Source of the DNA: Ustilaginoidea virens
Taxonomy: Eukaryota > Ascomycota > Sordariomycetes > Hypocreales > Clavicipitaceae
Assembly (NCBI RefSeq): GCF_000687475.1
Contig: NC_057317.1
Location: 5,890,501 to 5,954,500 of the forward strand
Length of the DNA: 64,000 nucleotides
Direction of reading: 5' to 3'
Shown: piece after piece, positions 1-10,539 of the stretch
Layout: the number at the start of each line of letters is the position of its first letter
Numbering within the stretch: position 1 is the first letter of the stretch
Notes under the pieces: generated by a model
What the model was told of the DNA's origin: nothing
Database searches by the model: none
Seen by the model: only the letters and a program-made list of their open reading frames with translations
Program-made: the position numbers and the translations under genes

Positions 1-544
1 TTTGCGCTGTTCGCGAGGAAACCGTGGATCAACCTTCCGGAAATTAGATTTATGTGAGTTTTTCGACGAGGGCGCCAAAAAGTTAATTCCGGGAACGGAA
101 TGGCGCATAATGGACGATTTGTCTGCCACGTGACACCATACCCATCTCTGTGCCATGTGCAAACGGACAGAATAAATCTGGACTTGAGTAGCTTGCGGGG
201 TTGATGCTGTGATTTAGCAAGGGCAAAACGGAAAGACCCGAGTACGTGCATGTACTATGAGCTCATGAATAGAAAGAATGATTCCGACGATATCCTGTCT
301 CGGCAGAGTACGCGACGTGCTCCGCATTGCGTACAAGTGAATGAATTTTGCTGCTGGTACCAACCATCCATCTTCCATCCACATGGACGCCATCTGCTAG
401 GCAAAACAGAAGCACACCCAGAAGAGGCCACTTCGCCCATGGGCCACTTGACGTGCCAGTCGGTCGCTTTCAACGTCTTGTTGTTGTTGCCAAAGCCACG
501 TGGTTGCAGGTCAACAAACACCCATCACCAGGTGACCTGCCGCA
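1..544. other. intergenic, 3' flank of DPH2
   Basis: No convincing gene is seen. The open frames here are short or start on non-ATG codons and partly run antisense into DPH2. It should hold the 3' UTR and terminator region of the reverse-strand DPH2 gene. No repeat or structural RNA was recognised. Confidence 0.5.
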
Positions 545-2200
545 TCAATGCCTCGTCGACCCCTCTCCGACATGATACCCCCGTGCGACTCCGCTCCGTC
601 CCTCCTCTATCAGCGTGCTCGCCTCCTGGTCAAAGTCGCTCCCCAAGCCCTGCCACGTCCTGCTCGAGCGGAGGTACTCGGCGCCGGGGCTGGCCACCCC
701 GTTGATGCTGGCCAACTCGCCCGCCGCTCTCCTAGCCACTGCGCCCGACTGCTGGTCCCCACGCCCCCCCGCAGACGAGTGTCGCTTGTCGCCGTCGCCG
801 CCGCCGCCGTCGTCGTTGCTACCGGCGCTCCGGACGGCGAGGTGCATCGGACGACTGCGGCCCACGAGCCTGCCTGTCCGGAGGTCGAACTGCGGAGGCA
901 GGGACTCGTCCCCCTGCACGTCTTGCGGCGGCTCGCCGTCCGTCGCCGCCGCCGCCGAATCTGAGTCTGAGTCACGGTTCGGCCCCGCCTCTGCGAGCGC
1001 ATCGTCCTTGAGCTTCTCGATGCCGGCCCACCACTCACCGCCCCACGTCCTCTCCTGCTCGCTCATCAGCGCAACTTCCATCTCAAAGGGCGTGACCACC
1101 GGCCTCCAGTACCCGGCGTCGTCTTCAACTAGGCCGCTTTCCCAGCATCCGACGACGACCCAGCCTTCGATTTCGGCAAAGTTTGCCAGCTTGGCGGGGT
1201 TGAGCTTGCCCACGACGACGGTGTAGCTCTTCTTGCCGGCCTGGGCTATCTTTTTGCGCAGCAAGTCTATCGAGCGGGTGTAGTTGGAGACGGATAGCGT
1301 GTTGACCAGGATGCCCACCACGCCGGCGGACGCGAGAGACAGGACACGCGCGAAGCGCCGCCGGAGCAGGCCGGACGCTCGGAGCGTGGGGTTGTCGATG
1401 GCCGGCGAGGTATCCGAGGGGGAGAAGACGTGGAGGGAGGCAAACCGGGTCCGCAGGGCGAGGAGCAGGGCGGTGGGAGGGTCGGAGATGTGGAAGAGCG
1501 AATACGACTTGACGGCGTCGTTTTCGTCGGCGTCGTGGTCGTGGTCGTGGTCGGCCACGTCGGGTCCGACAAGGGCGCGGTTCGGGATTGTGGCTTCGGG
1601 GTTTCTCTGCACTCGTGTCGCGAGCACGTTCGCGTATCCTGCGGCTCTCAGGTCGGCGACAACGTCGTCCACGTGGTCTTGGTACGTCAGGTCGGCCATC
1701 ACGACCACCTTGGCGCTCTTGTCGACGAACTCGCTGCAAAACTTGCCGACGAGCACCTCGCGGTTCAGCTGGCGCGAGGTGTAGACGTACACGACCGGCA
1801 GTCGGCTCGTCGGGCTCAGGCACGCCCGTCCGTAGTGAACCACCACGTCTGCGTCCGCGTGCTCGGCGGCAATCTCGTCGACGCAGCACGCGCTGTAGCT
1901 CGTGTCGGCCAATATGTGGAGCCGCCTCGGCCGCCCGCCCGCCCCGGGGACGGCGCCGAGCTCAGCCTGCAGCGCCTGCACCACCCGCGGCGCGTCGACG
2001 AGCATGTCGTCTGGGAACTGGAGGGCTATCCTGCTCCATCCCGCCTGGGCAATCTCTCGCGCGGTGCGGTGTATCTCGTACGTGAAGTGCAGCTCGTCGT
2101 CGGTGAGGGTCGACCTTGGTATCGAGTCTGCGGCGGGGGGTTGCAGGAACTGGTCGTCTGGAGTGGAGAGGACGGGCGGCGCAGCGAGCTCCGAGGCCAT
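545..2200 (-). CDS. DPH2: 2-(3-amino-3-carboxypropyl)histidine synthase subunit 2 (diphthamide biosynthesis)
   Basis: Uninterrupted 551-residue frame. Dph2 pairs with Dph1 in the cytosol to transfer the 3-amino-3-carboxypropyl group of SAM to a histidine of elongation factor 2, the first step of diphthamide synthesis, using Fe-S cluster radical chemistry. Family signs: an N-terminal stretch ending in RIALQFPDDML (about residues 57-67), the segment DTSYSACCVDE with Cys105/Cys106, a further Cys127 in GRACLSPT, and the late block VVVGCWESGL followed by a conserved TPFEMEVAL. The C-terminal 100 residues are acidic and low-complexity, then end in QGLGSDFDQEAS. I chose the ATG at 2200; the frame is open 26 codons further upstream but that stretch looks like leader. 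No intron is needed. The gene is divergent from the NEP1-like gene across 1.7 kb. Identification is firm; the exact start is slightly uncertain. Confidence 0.9.
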   Translation of the reverse strand: MASELAAPPVLSTPDDQFLQPPAADSIPRSTLTDDELHFTYEIHRTAREIAQAGWSRIALQFPDDMLVDAPRVVQALQAELGAVPGAGGRPRRLHILADTSYSACCVDEIAAEHADADVVVHYGRACLSPTSRLPVVYVYTSRQLNREVLVGKFCSEFVDKSAKVVVMADLTYQDHVDDVVADLRAAGYANVLATRVQRNPEATIPNRALVGPDVADHDHDHDADENDAVKSYSLFHISDPPTALLLALRTRFASLHVFSPSDTSPAIDNPTLRASGLLRRRFARVLSLASAGVVGILVNTLSVSNYTRSIDLLRKKIAQAGKKSYTVVVGKLNPAKLANFAEIEGWVVVGCWESGLVEDDAGYWRPVVTPFEMEVALMSEQERTWGGEWWAGIEKLKDDALAEAGPNRDSDSDSAAAATDGEPPQDVQGDESLPPQFDLRTGRLVGRSRPMHLAVRSAGSNDDGGGGDGDKRHSSAGGRGDQQSGAVARRAAGELASINGVASPGAEYLRSSRTWQGLGSDFDQEASTLIEEGRSGVARGYHVGEGSTRH

Positions 2201-3859
2201 GGTTGGGTCCTGGGGGTTGCGGTCGGGGAAAGGGGGGGCATGCAGGCCACGACCACGGCCAAGACCACGATGCCTCAAGGCGCGAGTTCGAGCCTACGCT
2301 GTAGTTGGTGGGATGATGATGATGGATTGGTTCAATATGTGGTAGAGCTGAATTTTTGGCTTGGGCTGGCGCTTTGGCGGGGCTGCCAGGTGAATATGCG
2401 GGGTGCCGGGCCTGCTACATGTACATACGTACTGTCTGGTACCACCGCTACAACCGCCCCGCTGCGGAGCCCCTACCAAGCCCCTCCAAAGCCCCTCGTG
2501 CAGCCTCCAGCTGGTAACCGTCTGGTGCCAGCCGTCAAATTCAAGCTTCCAAACGTTCTGCCGCCGCGTCGCACCAGACATCCAACACGTCTGGATTGCA
2601 ATAGCTACCCGCTGACGGGCTTTTCGTCGCGGAAAACACCTAAAACACCTCTTTACGAGCGACGCAATCTCGCCCTCGCACAGATGGAGCGCCATCGTCT
2701 CTTTGTGCCCGGCCCAAGGTTGTCTGGTTTGAAAAACGTCCAGTGACGTACATGGGGCGCCTGCCGCGCCACAGAGTAATGGCGCCTTCCAAGACAACTG
2801 AGACTCGAGAGGCAGGCACCACCCCGCCATGACCTGCCTATCCAGGGCGGCCCGCACCAGCAGAGTTCCTTCAACAAACTCCAATGTTCCTTGCGCTCCA
2901 TGTCGGGTTGTTTGGAGTGGCAGCTGCTGTGGAGTCTGGGCTGGAGTGCGTCAACTAGTACGGAGACAGAGCGGATTCAGCTGGTCGCCTGATTGGCTCT
3001 CGTTCCCCCCCCCCAGGTCGTTGCCAGTCGGGAAATGTTGGCTGCAAATCATCTTCAAACTTCCAACCCTTTTCCACCTTCTTCCTGCAAGCTGAGGCTG
3101 ACTGACTGCAGTGTGCAAATCCATGGGGGACAGATTCGGCGGAGCATCCGTAAATGCTGGCGTCTCCTCTCCGCCGTCCGTGCCGTCACGGCTCATCGCC
3201 GTCACGCAGTCGGTCGATCGTCGCCCTTTTTGCCACCCCCTTTCCACGACTCTGCAGACTAACACTGGTCTTTGCTCCTGCAGGACATACCGAGCTGATT
3301 GCTGACCAGTGACAGGTCATGACAGGCGAATCAGATGGCACTTTTGCGCTGCAGTGGCCGTACGAACCTGCAGACCAGCCTGTACCCATGGATGATGGAA
3401 ACATGGCAAAACTGGCAACATGTGTGCCCGGCTTTTTGCTCGCCTGGCTTCAACCGCAGGTGTGTGCGTCTCAACACATGGTGGTACTGAAGAATGCTCA
3501 TATGCCTCATGACCGGTCTCATTCATGGCCGACACCTTGGTCTTGTGGACTTGGCCCCTCCTGGACGCCAGCGCTTCCCTTCCATCACGAGAGCTCAAGT
3601 GCACATGCCCTTGTCGAGTTGACGGCAACACCTGCTGGTTGCGGCCAAGGGTCGGACAAGCAGAACCATTTGGGATTTTCTTTTTTTTTTCATTTCCAAG
3701 AGTTGAGCTTTGCCGCCGTTCTAGTTAAATCCCTTGCCCCTGTCAGTCGTTGTCGCAGCTTTGCGCATGGTCCTTCACCTTTGACCCAATCTGCGTCCCG
3801 TATATATCGATATATCGTATCGTCAAAGATTGTGCCTGCGCCAGCCTCGGCATTGCTTC
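2201..3859. other. divergent intergenic region between DPH2 and the NEP1-like gene
   Basis: About 1.66 kb without a supported gene. It should contain both promoters. A C-run near 3005 and a T-run near 3680 are present. The long forward frame over 1430-2746 is an antisense shadow of DPH2 that spills into this region. Nothing else was recognised. Confidence 0.5.
3801..3816 (+). promoter_or_regulatory. TATA-like element upstream of the NEP1-like gene
   Basis: An alternating TATATATCGATATATC stretch lies about 45 bases before the chosen ATG at 3860. Its position suits a core promoter with a short leader. This is inferred from position and composition only. Confidence 0.35.
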
Positions 3860-4768
3860 ATGCATCGCGCACTCCTCATTGCCATTGCTGGCATTAATGC
3901 CTTGTCAACCAAGAGCCAGGGAGCCTCGTTGGAGACTCTGGACAATGTAACCTTTACCATAAAGGGCCACCCGGACCTGATTGTCCCTCCCGAGTCTCTG
4001 GATGCCGTGTCCCAGGGCCTCTGTGACGACAAGGGCTTCGATGCGAACCCCCCGCCGCCTCTACCCCAGAGAGCAACAGCAAACGACCTCAAGTGGCAGC
4101 CCGCCCTGGACTTTGACACGGACAGCTGCTACAACGTGCCTGCCATCGGGCCCGACGGCCACATCGACCAGGGCCGCTCCCGCCACGAGACAAACACAGA
4201 GGGCTGCAGAGACGAGTACGACCTGGACCACGGCAACGTCTACTCCCGCCAGCGGTGCAACAACGGCTGGTGCGCCTACCTGTACGACTACTTCTTCGAG
4301 AAGGACATTGGCGACCGCATCTGCATCGGCCACCAATACGACTGGGAGCACCTGCAGGTGTGGACGCGCAACGGCGAGCCGCAGTTTGGGTGCGCGTCCG
4401 CCCACGGCAAGTACAAGGCCAGGCTGTGGAAGGACTTGCCCAAGGAGGGCACGCACATGAAGGCCGTGTACAACAAGGACGGGCTCATCGGCACGCACTA
4501 CTTTCGCTTCTCCAAGGGGGCGGGGGACGAGCCGCCCGAGAACCACAAGCACGTGTGGTGGAGGTCTTCGCTCGTGTCCTGGAACGGGTTCCCGACCCTG
4601 CATCTGAGAAGCAAGCTCATGGCGTATGACTTTGGGGCTGCGGACATTGCGCTGTCGGATGCTGCGTTTCCAAAGAACTTGGAGCAGTGCGCCGGTCAGA
4701 TTAAGCACAAGTTTGCCGACTTCAAGTTTGACTATACCCGTGACGAGGGGTCGCCTGGGAGTCCGTGA
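3860..4768 (+). CDS. secreted necrosis- and ethylene-inducing-like protein (NEP1-like, NPP1 family)
   Basis: A 302-residue intronless protein. The start MHRALLIAIAGINA looks like a secretion signal; the open frame continues upstream only on a TTG codon, so 3860 is the first usable ATG. The body has NPP1-family features: DSCYNVPAIGPDGHID, a cysteine-rich centre (QRCNNGWCAYLYDYFFEKD) and the family heptapeptide at about residues 157-163, here GHQYDWE instead of the common GHRHDWE, so the third and fourth positions differ while G, first H, D, W and E stay. Known family members act outside the cell; some are cytolytic on plant membranes and others have no such activity. The extra cysteines argue against the simplest two-Cys subtype. 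Activity cannot be judged from sequence. The gene is complete, with no breaks seen. Confidence 0.85.
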   Translation: MHRALLIAIAGINALSTKSQGASLETLDNVTFTIKGHPDLIVPPESLDAVSQGLCDDKGFDANPPPPLPQRATANDLKWQPALDFDTDSCYNVPAIGPDGHIDQGRSRHETNTEGCRDEYDLDHGNVYSRQRCNNGWCAYLYDYFFEKDIGDRICIGHQYDWEHLQVWTRNGEPQFGCASAHGKYKARLWKDLPKEGTHMKAVYNKDGLIGTHYFRFSKGAGDEPPENHKHVWWRSSLVSWNGFPTLHLRSKLMAYDFGAADIALSDAAFPKNLEQCAGQIKHKFADFKFDYTRDEGSPGSP

Positions 4769-4998
4769 TGCATGCCTGTCACTTTTCGCGCTGCATGCCG
4801 CCGGTGTGTGGACAGGTGGTTGCGCTGTACATACGATCCTCCTACGATCCTCCTGTTGGTACAATGTCCATATAAGCATGACGCGTCCCCCTTTTCCCTA
4901 CCGTCTCTCCATCCGATGCCGCATTGTGAGGGGGAGCATCAGTTTTCCTTGGCCCTAGTGGATGTCCAGCCCTGAAACACTTGAAAGTGAGAGCCTTG

Positions 4999-5023
4999 TT
5001 TATTTATTTATTTATTTATTTTT
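4999..5023. repeat. (TTTA)n microsatellite in 3' flank
   Basis: About six tandem TTTA units 230 bases after the stop of the NEP1-like gene, on its sense strand. Similar tracts follow two other genes in the window (9813 and, on the opposite strand, 21146). Confidence 0.9.
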
Positions 5024-5860
5024 GGATTCCAAGCCAAGCACATCTGCTTTGGATTTTAAGGTGAGGCTGAGCGGTACGTTTGTGATATAGAGAAGTGTCG
5101 GAACTTGTGCAAGGGTGGATAACAGAAGGCCAAAGAGAGAGGTTGAATCTCTGCTGAGATTAGCCATGATACCTATCCGGCATCCAGTGATCCGTCAGAG
5201 CCAGTGATTCGATAAAGAGAGCGGGTCAGCATAAAAAAGGCAAACGGCCCTCGCAATGGACCATTTACAATGCGGATGGGCGTCCTGCCATTTCTAGCCA
5301 ATCCATATCGGTAACATCCATGTCCAGATTTCCCGGGCCAAGTGAGAGATGATAGTGCAGACCATCCGTATGGCCTAGGCGATCCAGGCTGGCTTAGCTC
5401 GACCGCGTACGAACCTTTACTCGTGGCCAGACATGGAGTGAGTGCCCTTGCGAGATATCCGAGCATCGACCGCTGCATCCATAGCTCGACCAGCTGGGCC
5501 ACATTGCCCGGCGCCACCAGTCACGCCCAGAAGGGGCTGTCATCGTCCGTCGCTCTTGGTGTTGTCCTGGCTCGCGGCGTGTATGCCGACAGAATCCCTC
5601 GAGGTATGGCCAGTTGCAGATGCGTTTCGCTGGTGACAGGGGAAGCGGAGCTTTGCCTGGAAAGGCGATGTTTACCTGGCAGCAGGCGAGGGCAAGCGGA
5701 GAGAAGCGCAGCGCAGCTTCCCAGCGCTATGCGTCTTTTTGCTGGACTCGAACTCAAAATGCGACGCCACACGCCACACGCCACACACCACATCGAGCGC
5801 GGCTATATCGGGTACCTGATGTTGTCGGAAGTACGGATGTTGGAGGGAAATTGGCTTGTC

Positions 5861-6035
5861 TGTAATGTGGATATCGGTCATGTCCGAGGTCGGATGTGCC
5901 GAGTTCCCCCTGGATCAGTAAGCCCTTAGGGGTACCCCCTATCCCACTATAAATAGCTGGGAACACAAGTCTCTTAGAGAGGACTTGGTTCCTTCAATCA
6001 AGCATTTTATCGCATTTTCCCTGTGCATTCTGACA
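5861..6035. mobile_element. solo-LTR-like relic with a TATA box
   Basis: A 175-base segment starting TGTAATG and ending TCTGACA (TG...CA). It contains a strong core-promoter-like ACTATAAATAG at 5946-5956, followed by pyrimidine-rich, leader-like sequence, yet no coding frame follows. TG...CA ends plus an internal TATA box in gene-free DNA suit a solo LTR. No target duplication could be confirmed and no second copy is in the window, so an orphan promoter remains possible. Confidence 0.35.
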
Positions 6036-7427
6036 ACGGAATACTCCGTAGACTGGGACGCTTTAATGGGCCTGCTTAAAGTGGGGGCTTTTTGGTCCCT
6101 CTCTGTACCCACCCAATCAGCTTAAAATTTTGAAAACTCACTACGGAGTGCGGAGCAGTTTGTTGGTAATTAGCGTAAACCGGCGATGACTCTGAGACTG
6201 GCGTAGAATAGTCAACTCAATATCAGCCATCGGCGGATTAAAATGCAAGGTATCGCGATATCACATTGTCCAAACATGTTGTTAAAGACCCCGTGTACGC
6301 ATGGACGAAAGGCGGTGAGATTCTGCTATGCTTGACAATGCTGAAAGTGGGCCCCGCACCCCCGCTCGAGGGCCTCTACTTCACTCTGCGCCGGGCTGAC
6401 GAGAAAATCGAGCTCCATCCGTCCCCGATGGTAATGCAGCAGCGATTGACCACATCATCGACAGCCGCTTCGACAGCCGCATCCAGCATCGACAGCCCCT
6501 GCTGCACTGCACACACGTACTCTGGAAACCCCCGACCGGTCCCGTCGACGAGCAACGTCGGGGCGCGTCGTCCCACTTTCTAATCATGCGCATGCAAAAG
6601 TTGCACTGCGTGGTTGCAGATGATGGGTAACGTAGCCACGGACCAGCAAACATGCCGACGTGATTAGTACGAGTACGGAGTACGGGTCCTGGAAATGGAG
6701 CACGTTGCGGCTCCCCGGGCTGGAACCACATGGCTGTCTTCGGCTGGATAATGGAATCTGCTGGCATTGGCGCCAGCTGCACACGAGGCCGATACTTCTT
6801 TTGTGGCAAACTACATGGATCATAGGTCACGGCACGACGTGGGACTCGCCTCCAGGCCAGATGGCAGAGACCTCGGCTAGATTCCGCCTCGGTGGAGCAA
6901 AACCGATGGCACGGGATAGGAGGACTCGGAACGCAAGACAGACGAGTTGCCAGGCTAGGAAACTACGTATATGCAGGACTACGACCGTCCTCAACTCGCC
7001 AACTTCAAGAGCCCGAGACTGTTATAAAACTGGAGACTGACGGTGGGGTTTTGGTCTGACGCAGCTTGTAAGTGGTTGGCTCATATTCCCGGTGCATCTT
7101 CAGGGAGTTTCTCCCGCCTTTCATGACGATGGCTGCACTCGCACCCAGCATGTTTGCCAATTCCCTTTTCATTTGCGGCTGGCCTGGCACAGGCTGCCAC
7201 CGCAGACACGACTGGCTTGCAAGCGCCAGATATACGCCTGCGTTGCACTTGTATGGTCGACCTGTCCATTGACGAGACTCCTCGTCGGGAAGCCAGCCCA
7301 ACAACGAAAAAGTTAAATGAATGAACCCCCCCCCCTAAGCCTTTGCCTGCTGAGCTTGGTTTGGCCTTCAATTTACATTAGCTGAAGCCTCCGGCTGGGT
7401 TCAATTTAGCGTTGGCGTTTATCCCAG

Positions 7428-8729
7428 ATGGCTAAAACCATGGCCGTCGAGCCAGGCAGCCACTTCCTAGCCGGCAAATCCATCTGCGTCATAGGCGGCG
7501 GCATCGCGGGCCTCGCCTTCGCCGTCGGATTCCACAAACACTGGCATCACGCATGCAAACCACCAAAGGTCACCGTGTACGACCGCGACAGCCCCGACCC
7601 CGCGCGCTGGAGACAGGCGGAAAGCTACACCGTCTCCATATCCGGGTACAGCGACGCAGGCGGCCTGCTGGCCCTCCAGCAGCTCTGTCTCGTCGACCAA
7701 GTCCTGGCCCACGCCGTCACTGGCCTCCAGGGCTCGGGGTGCTTCAAGATCTGGGGCCCCGGCTGGCGCGAGTATCTCTCTGTCCGTCGGAGGCCCCTCG
7801 GCGGATTGCCCACCGCGAGCATCCGCATCGCGAGAAAGGACCTGCGGACCGTGCTGGCCAGAAGTGTCGAATCGTGCGAAAACAGCAGCGTCGTTTGGCA
7901 CAGCTACTGCTCCGGCGTGGAGAAGCTGGCCAGCGGTCGCATGAGGGTTCATTTCCAGTGTCGAGGCTCATCCTCCCAAGTAGACTGCGACCTGGTGATT
8001 GCCGCGGACGGAGCAAGCAGCGAGGTACGAGCCGCGCTCCGGCCGGCCGACCGGCTCGAGTACGTCGGTGCCGTCCTGAGAGGCGGGCTTGCGCGATTCC
8101 CCGACGGGGTCCCCGAGCCAGTCTGCCAGAACTGGGGCTTCATCACCTCCAGCGGCGTCTCGTGCTTCCTGTCGCCCGTGGACCGCAACACCGTCCTCTG
8201 GGCAGTCGGCCACAACCAAGACCAGCCCGCCAGAGAGCTATCTCGGTCGAGCACACGGCAGGAGCAGCAGGCCGTTATCGAGGAAGGCGCCCGGCTCGGA
8301 TCGCCCTTCCGCGAACCGTTCCCCACCATGGTCAGGCTGACCGATGCCCAAACGGCCATGTGCATCAACGGGCGGGACAAGGCGCCCTTTTGCCACGACG
8401 ACGTGGCCGAGGTGCCCGTGGTTTACATTGGGGACAGCAACCACCCCATGAGCCCGTTTGCGGGGTTCGGGGCGAACCTGGCCTTGTCGGACGCGCGCGA
8501 TCTCGCGCAGCAGCTGTCGGGGGCTCACGGCTCGATCGAGGAGGCGGTGCGGGCGTATGACGGTGTGAGCGAGCCGAGAGCGAGGAGGGTGTGGCTGGGG
8601 TCGCGGAGGAGTCTGAACAGGGGGCATGACACGGGGTGGAGGCATTGGTCGTTTTTGGTCTTGCTTGTTGTTGGAAGCTGGATGGCTTGGCTGGTTGCGA
8701 AGCTGAGGAAGATGGCACGGCTTGGGTGA
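7428..8729 (+). CDS. FAD-dependent monooxygenase, salicylate-hydroxylase-like, membrane-anchored
   Basis: A 433-residue intronless protein of the class A flavoprotein monooxygenase family, which uses NAD(P)H and oxygen to hydroxylate small, often aromatic, substrates. The N-terminal Rossmann motif is VIGGGIAGLA (residues 21-30). The second FAD motif is CDLVIAADGASSEVR (about 187-201). The ribityl-binding motif is GDSNHPMSPFAGFGAN (about 335-350). A hydrophobic C-terminal helix (WSFLVLLVVGSWMAWLV, about 405-421) probably anchors it to a membrane, a feature seen in some fungal members. ATG at 7428 is the first in frame; a second at codon 5 is possible. No polyketide, peptide-synthetase or terpene gene lies nearby, so a secondary-metabolite role is not supported. 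The substrate cannot be predicted. Confidence 0.85.
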   Translation: MAKTMAVEPGSHFLAGKSICVIGGGIAGLAFAVGFHKHWHHACKPPKVTVYDRDSPDPARWRQAESYTVSISGYSDAGGLLALQQLCLVDQVLAHAVTGLQGSGCFKIWGPGWREYLSVRRRPLGGLPTASIRIARKDLRTVLARSVESCENSSVVWHSYCSGVEKLASGRMRVHFQCRGSSSQVDCDLVIAADGASSEVRAALRPADRLEYVGAVLRGGLARFPDGVPEPVCQNWGFITSSGVSCFLSPVDRNTVLWAVGHNQDQPARELSRSSTRQEQQAVIEEGARLGSPFREPFPTMVRLTDAQTAMCINGRDKAPFCHDDVAEVPVVYIGDSNHPMSPFAGFGANLALSDARDLAQQLSGAHGSIEEAVRAYDGVSEPRARRVWLGSRRSLNRGHDTGWRHWSFLVLLVVGSWMAWLVAKLRKMARLG

Positions 8730-9252
8730 CACCCGAATGGGGGGGGGGGCTCGCCTCGTCGCGAGTGCGACTCACCGAGTTGCCCTAGAGTCCGTCCCGT
8801 GTCGGGCATTAAAACACAAATCTGACCCGCGGACCTACGGTGGCAAGCAATCCAAACAATCGGCTTGGCTCCCGTTTGCATGTGGGGATAATGCAAGCTT
8901 TTATGAGGATTTCTGCGGCTGAAAAGCCACCCGCGGCGAAGCTGAACGCCAACCCCAAGGCGGTTTTGATGCTTGGGCACCAATCAAGAATGCAAGTTTG
9001 ATGATCCAGGCCCAAAAAGACCGGGGTCCCCCTGGATCTTCGTACGCCATGCTCCAGGCTTCGTGAATTCCATAATGACAGTGGGGCTGCAGACAAGCTC
9101 AGGGCAAGGCTGATTTGTGCCACCTTTCCGACCGTCTCATAAGACGGCTCGAGAGAAGGAAATGCCCAAGTCTGCAAAAACCACTTCATCTCTTCACCTC
9201 TCGTTGCCTTCCCACCAGGAACATTCCCCAGGTTCTGCTGCAAACTTCCAGA
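8730..9252. other. intergenic between monooxygenase and small membrane protein genes
   Basis: 523 bases with a G-run at about 8742-8749 just after the monooxygenase stop. It should hold one 3' UTR and the promoter of the following gene. No gene was recognised; the reverse frames here start on non-ATG codons or are shadows. Confidence 0.5.
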
Positions 9253-9711
9253 ATGTCCTACCAAATGCACCCGCAGGGCCAGGTGCCCTACGCGCAACCA
9301 CATGCCCCCGTTGTCCACGAGTCAGTTAAAAAGTCCATGTCCAGGTGGTGGCCCGTCTCCTTCTTCCTCCTCGCCCTCGTCTTCTTCATCGCGGGCGGCG
9401 GCCTTTGCGGCGGCTGGGCAGCCAGCTACGACAGCTACTACGACTCGTACGGCAACGGAGGCCTCTTGCTTGGCGCCGTCGTCTGTTTCGCCATCGGCGG
9501 TGTTTGCAAGTTCGTTGCCTGGATCCTGCTCATCGTGTGGTGTGTGCGCGGACGCTCGCGGACGACTATTACCTACGTGAATGCTGGTCCGCCGCAGCAG
9601 CCGCCGTCGGGCGGATACTATCCTGCTTCTCAGCCGCAGGCGTACAACGGCGGCGTACAGGGCAAGGAGGCACATGCTCCTCCTTCGCACCAGGAGACAG
9701 GGCTGGCTTAG
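9253..9711 (+). CDS. small two-span membrane protein of unknown function
   Basis: 152 residues, intronless, from the ATG at 9253 (upstream codons are open but contain no ATG in frame). The N-terminus is Gln/Pro/His-rich. Two hydrophobic spans follow: residues 32-57 (WWPVSFFLLALVFFIAGGG...) and 70-98 (GGLLLGAVVCFAIGG...). The loop between them is Tyr/Asp/Ser-rich (YDSYYDSYGNGG). The tail (about 100-152) is Pro/Gln/Gly-rich and probably cytosolic. The layout resembles short proline-tailed membrane proteins of filamentous ascomycetes, but I recognise no named family. Coding status is supported by start context, composition and the clear two-span pattern. Function is unknown. Confidence 0.7.
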   Translation: MSYQMHPQGQVPYAQPHAPVVHESVKKSMSRWWPVSFFLLALVFFIAGGGLCGGWAASYDSYYDSYGNGGLLLGAVVCFAIGGVCKFVAWILLIVWCVRGRSRTTITYVNAGPPQQPPSGGYYPASQPQAYNGGVQGKEAHAPPSHQETGLA

Positions 9712-10539
9712 CGGGAGGCGGGGTGGGGAAGTGTGGTTGTAGTTGCAATGGTTTGGATGCACGGGGGCGTATTGTCAGCATTGTGGTATCCAGGCGGTAT
9801 AAGTGTAGATGGGTTTATTTATTTATTTATTTATTTGTTCATTGAAACGAAGCGATTGTGCGATGATGGGTAGAGGTTTGGAGACGAATCGATTTACGAG
9901 GGCGGCTGGAGTAACAGTCGGTGCCCGGGGGTGGCGCGTGCTAGAACAGCTTCGCGGCAATAGCTGGTTGTTGAGGCAGCCAAGTATTGCTTCAGCTGGG
10001 TAATTTCGAAGTTGAAATATTGCATTCTCTTTCGCGGTACAGCTCGTTCAACATTTGGTGTCGCATTATGGGCGAGGAAGAAGATAGCTCAGCTGCACTG
10101 CGGTGGGGGGGAAATGAAAAGAGTTTGACAGCCAGCGTTGGCGCTTGCGTTGGGAAGGAACTGCTCAACGCGACTGCCAATTAAACCGGGTGGGGCGTGG
10201 GGCGTGGGACGTAGGGACGACGCGCTCGGCGACACGCGAGACGCGGGCCCAGAGTCGGGCCTGTCGGACCTTTTGTCGTATTCCCACCATGAAATCTCCC
10301 ATCCAACTTCTTCTTGTTTCTCATCCTTATGTAATTGCTTCCGCAAAATTCGTCTCTATTTCTTTCAACTTCATCAATTTCATCAATTTCTTTCATGTTT
10401 CATATCGCTATTTTGTAATTTCCATATTGTCAGACTCATTTCCAGAAAATTGTCTGGTGGGTGCTCTCGCCAGCTGCGCAGCCCCGTCGCACGTCTACCT
10501 CAACAGACCGATTCATCCAGCCCGTGGGCTCGCATCATC
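9712..10539. other. intergenic, MSH6 promoter region
   Basis: 828 bases with a (TTTA)n tract at 9813-9836 in the 3' flank of the preceding gene and a T/C-rich stretch (about 10,310-10,450) before the MSH6 start, typical of a fungal 5' leader. No gene recognised. Confidence 0.5.
9813..9836. repeat. (TTTA)n microsatellite in 3' flank
   Basis: About six TTTA units 102 bases after the stop of the small membrane protein gene, on its sense strand. Confidence 0.9.

Larger units (their letters stand above)
4769..7427. other. 2.7-kb intergenic region without a supported gene
   Basis: Contains the 3' flank of the NEP1-like gene with a (TTTA)n tract, a solo-LTR-like segment (5861-6035), three TACGGAGTA/TACTCCGTA-type sites (6042, 6142, 6674) and a short CGCCACA-type repeat near 5763-5790. 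Candidate frames over 5173-5929 and 6266-6830 lack recognisable domains, supported starts or coding-like composition. Confidence 0.5.

Noticed and set aside
1430..2746. 438-codon forward frame
   Set aside because: It is antisense to DPH2, shows Val/Gly/Asp-rich shadow composition, no domain, and runs into the promoter region.
5173..5517. Reverse-strand tRNA or SINE-like signal (TGGCCCAGCTGG resembles an A box, GGTTCG resembles a B box)
   Set aside because: Spacing is too long, the B-box match is incomplete and no cloverleaf stems form.
5740..5760. GAGTTCGAGTCC on the reverse strand, similar to a tRNA T-arm
   Set aside because: The flanking bases do not pair and no anticodon or acceptor stem is found.
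7005..7304. 99-codon reverse frame with reasonable composition
   Set aside because: It begins on TTG, has no ATG at its start and no recognisable domain.
7553..8560. 335-codon forward frame in another phase
   Set aside because: Arg/Pro-rich out-of-phase shadow of the monooxygenase gene.
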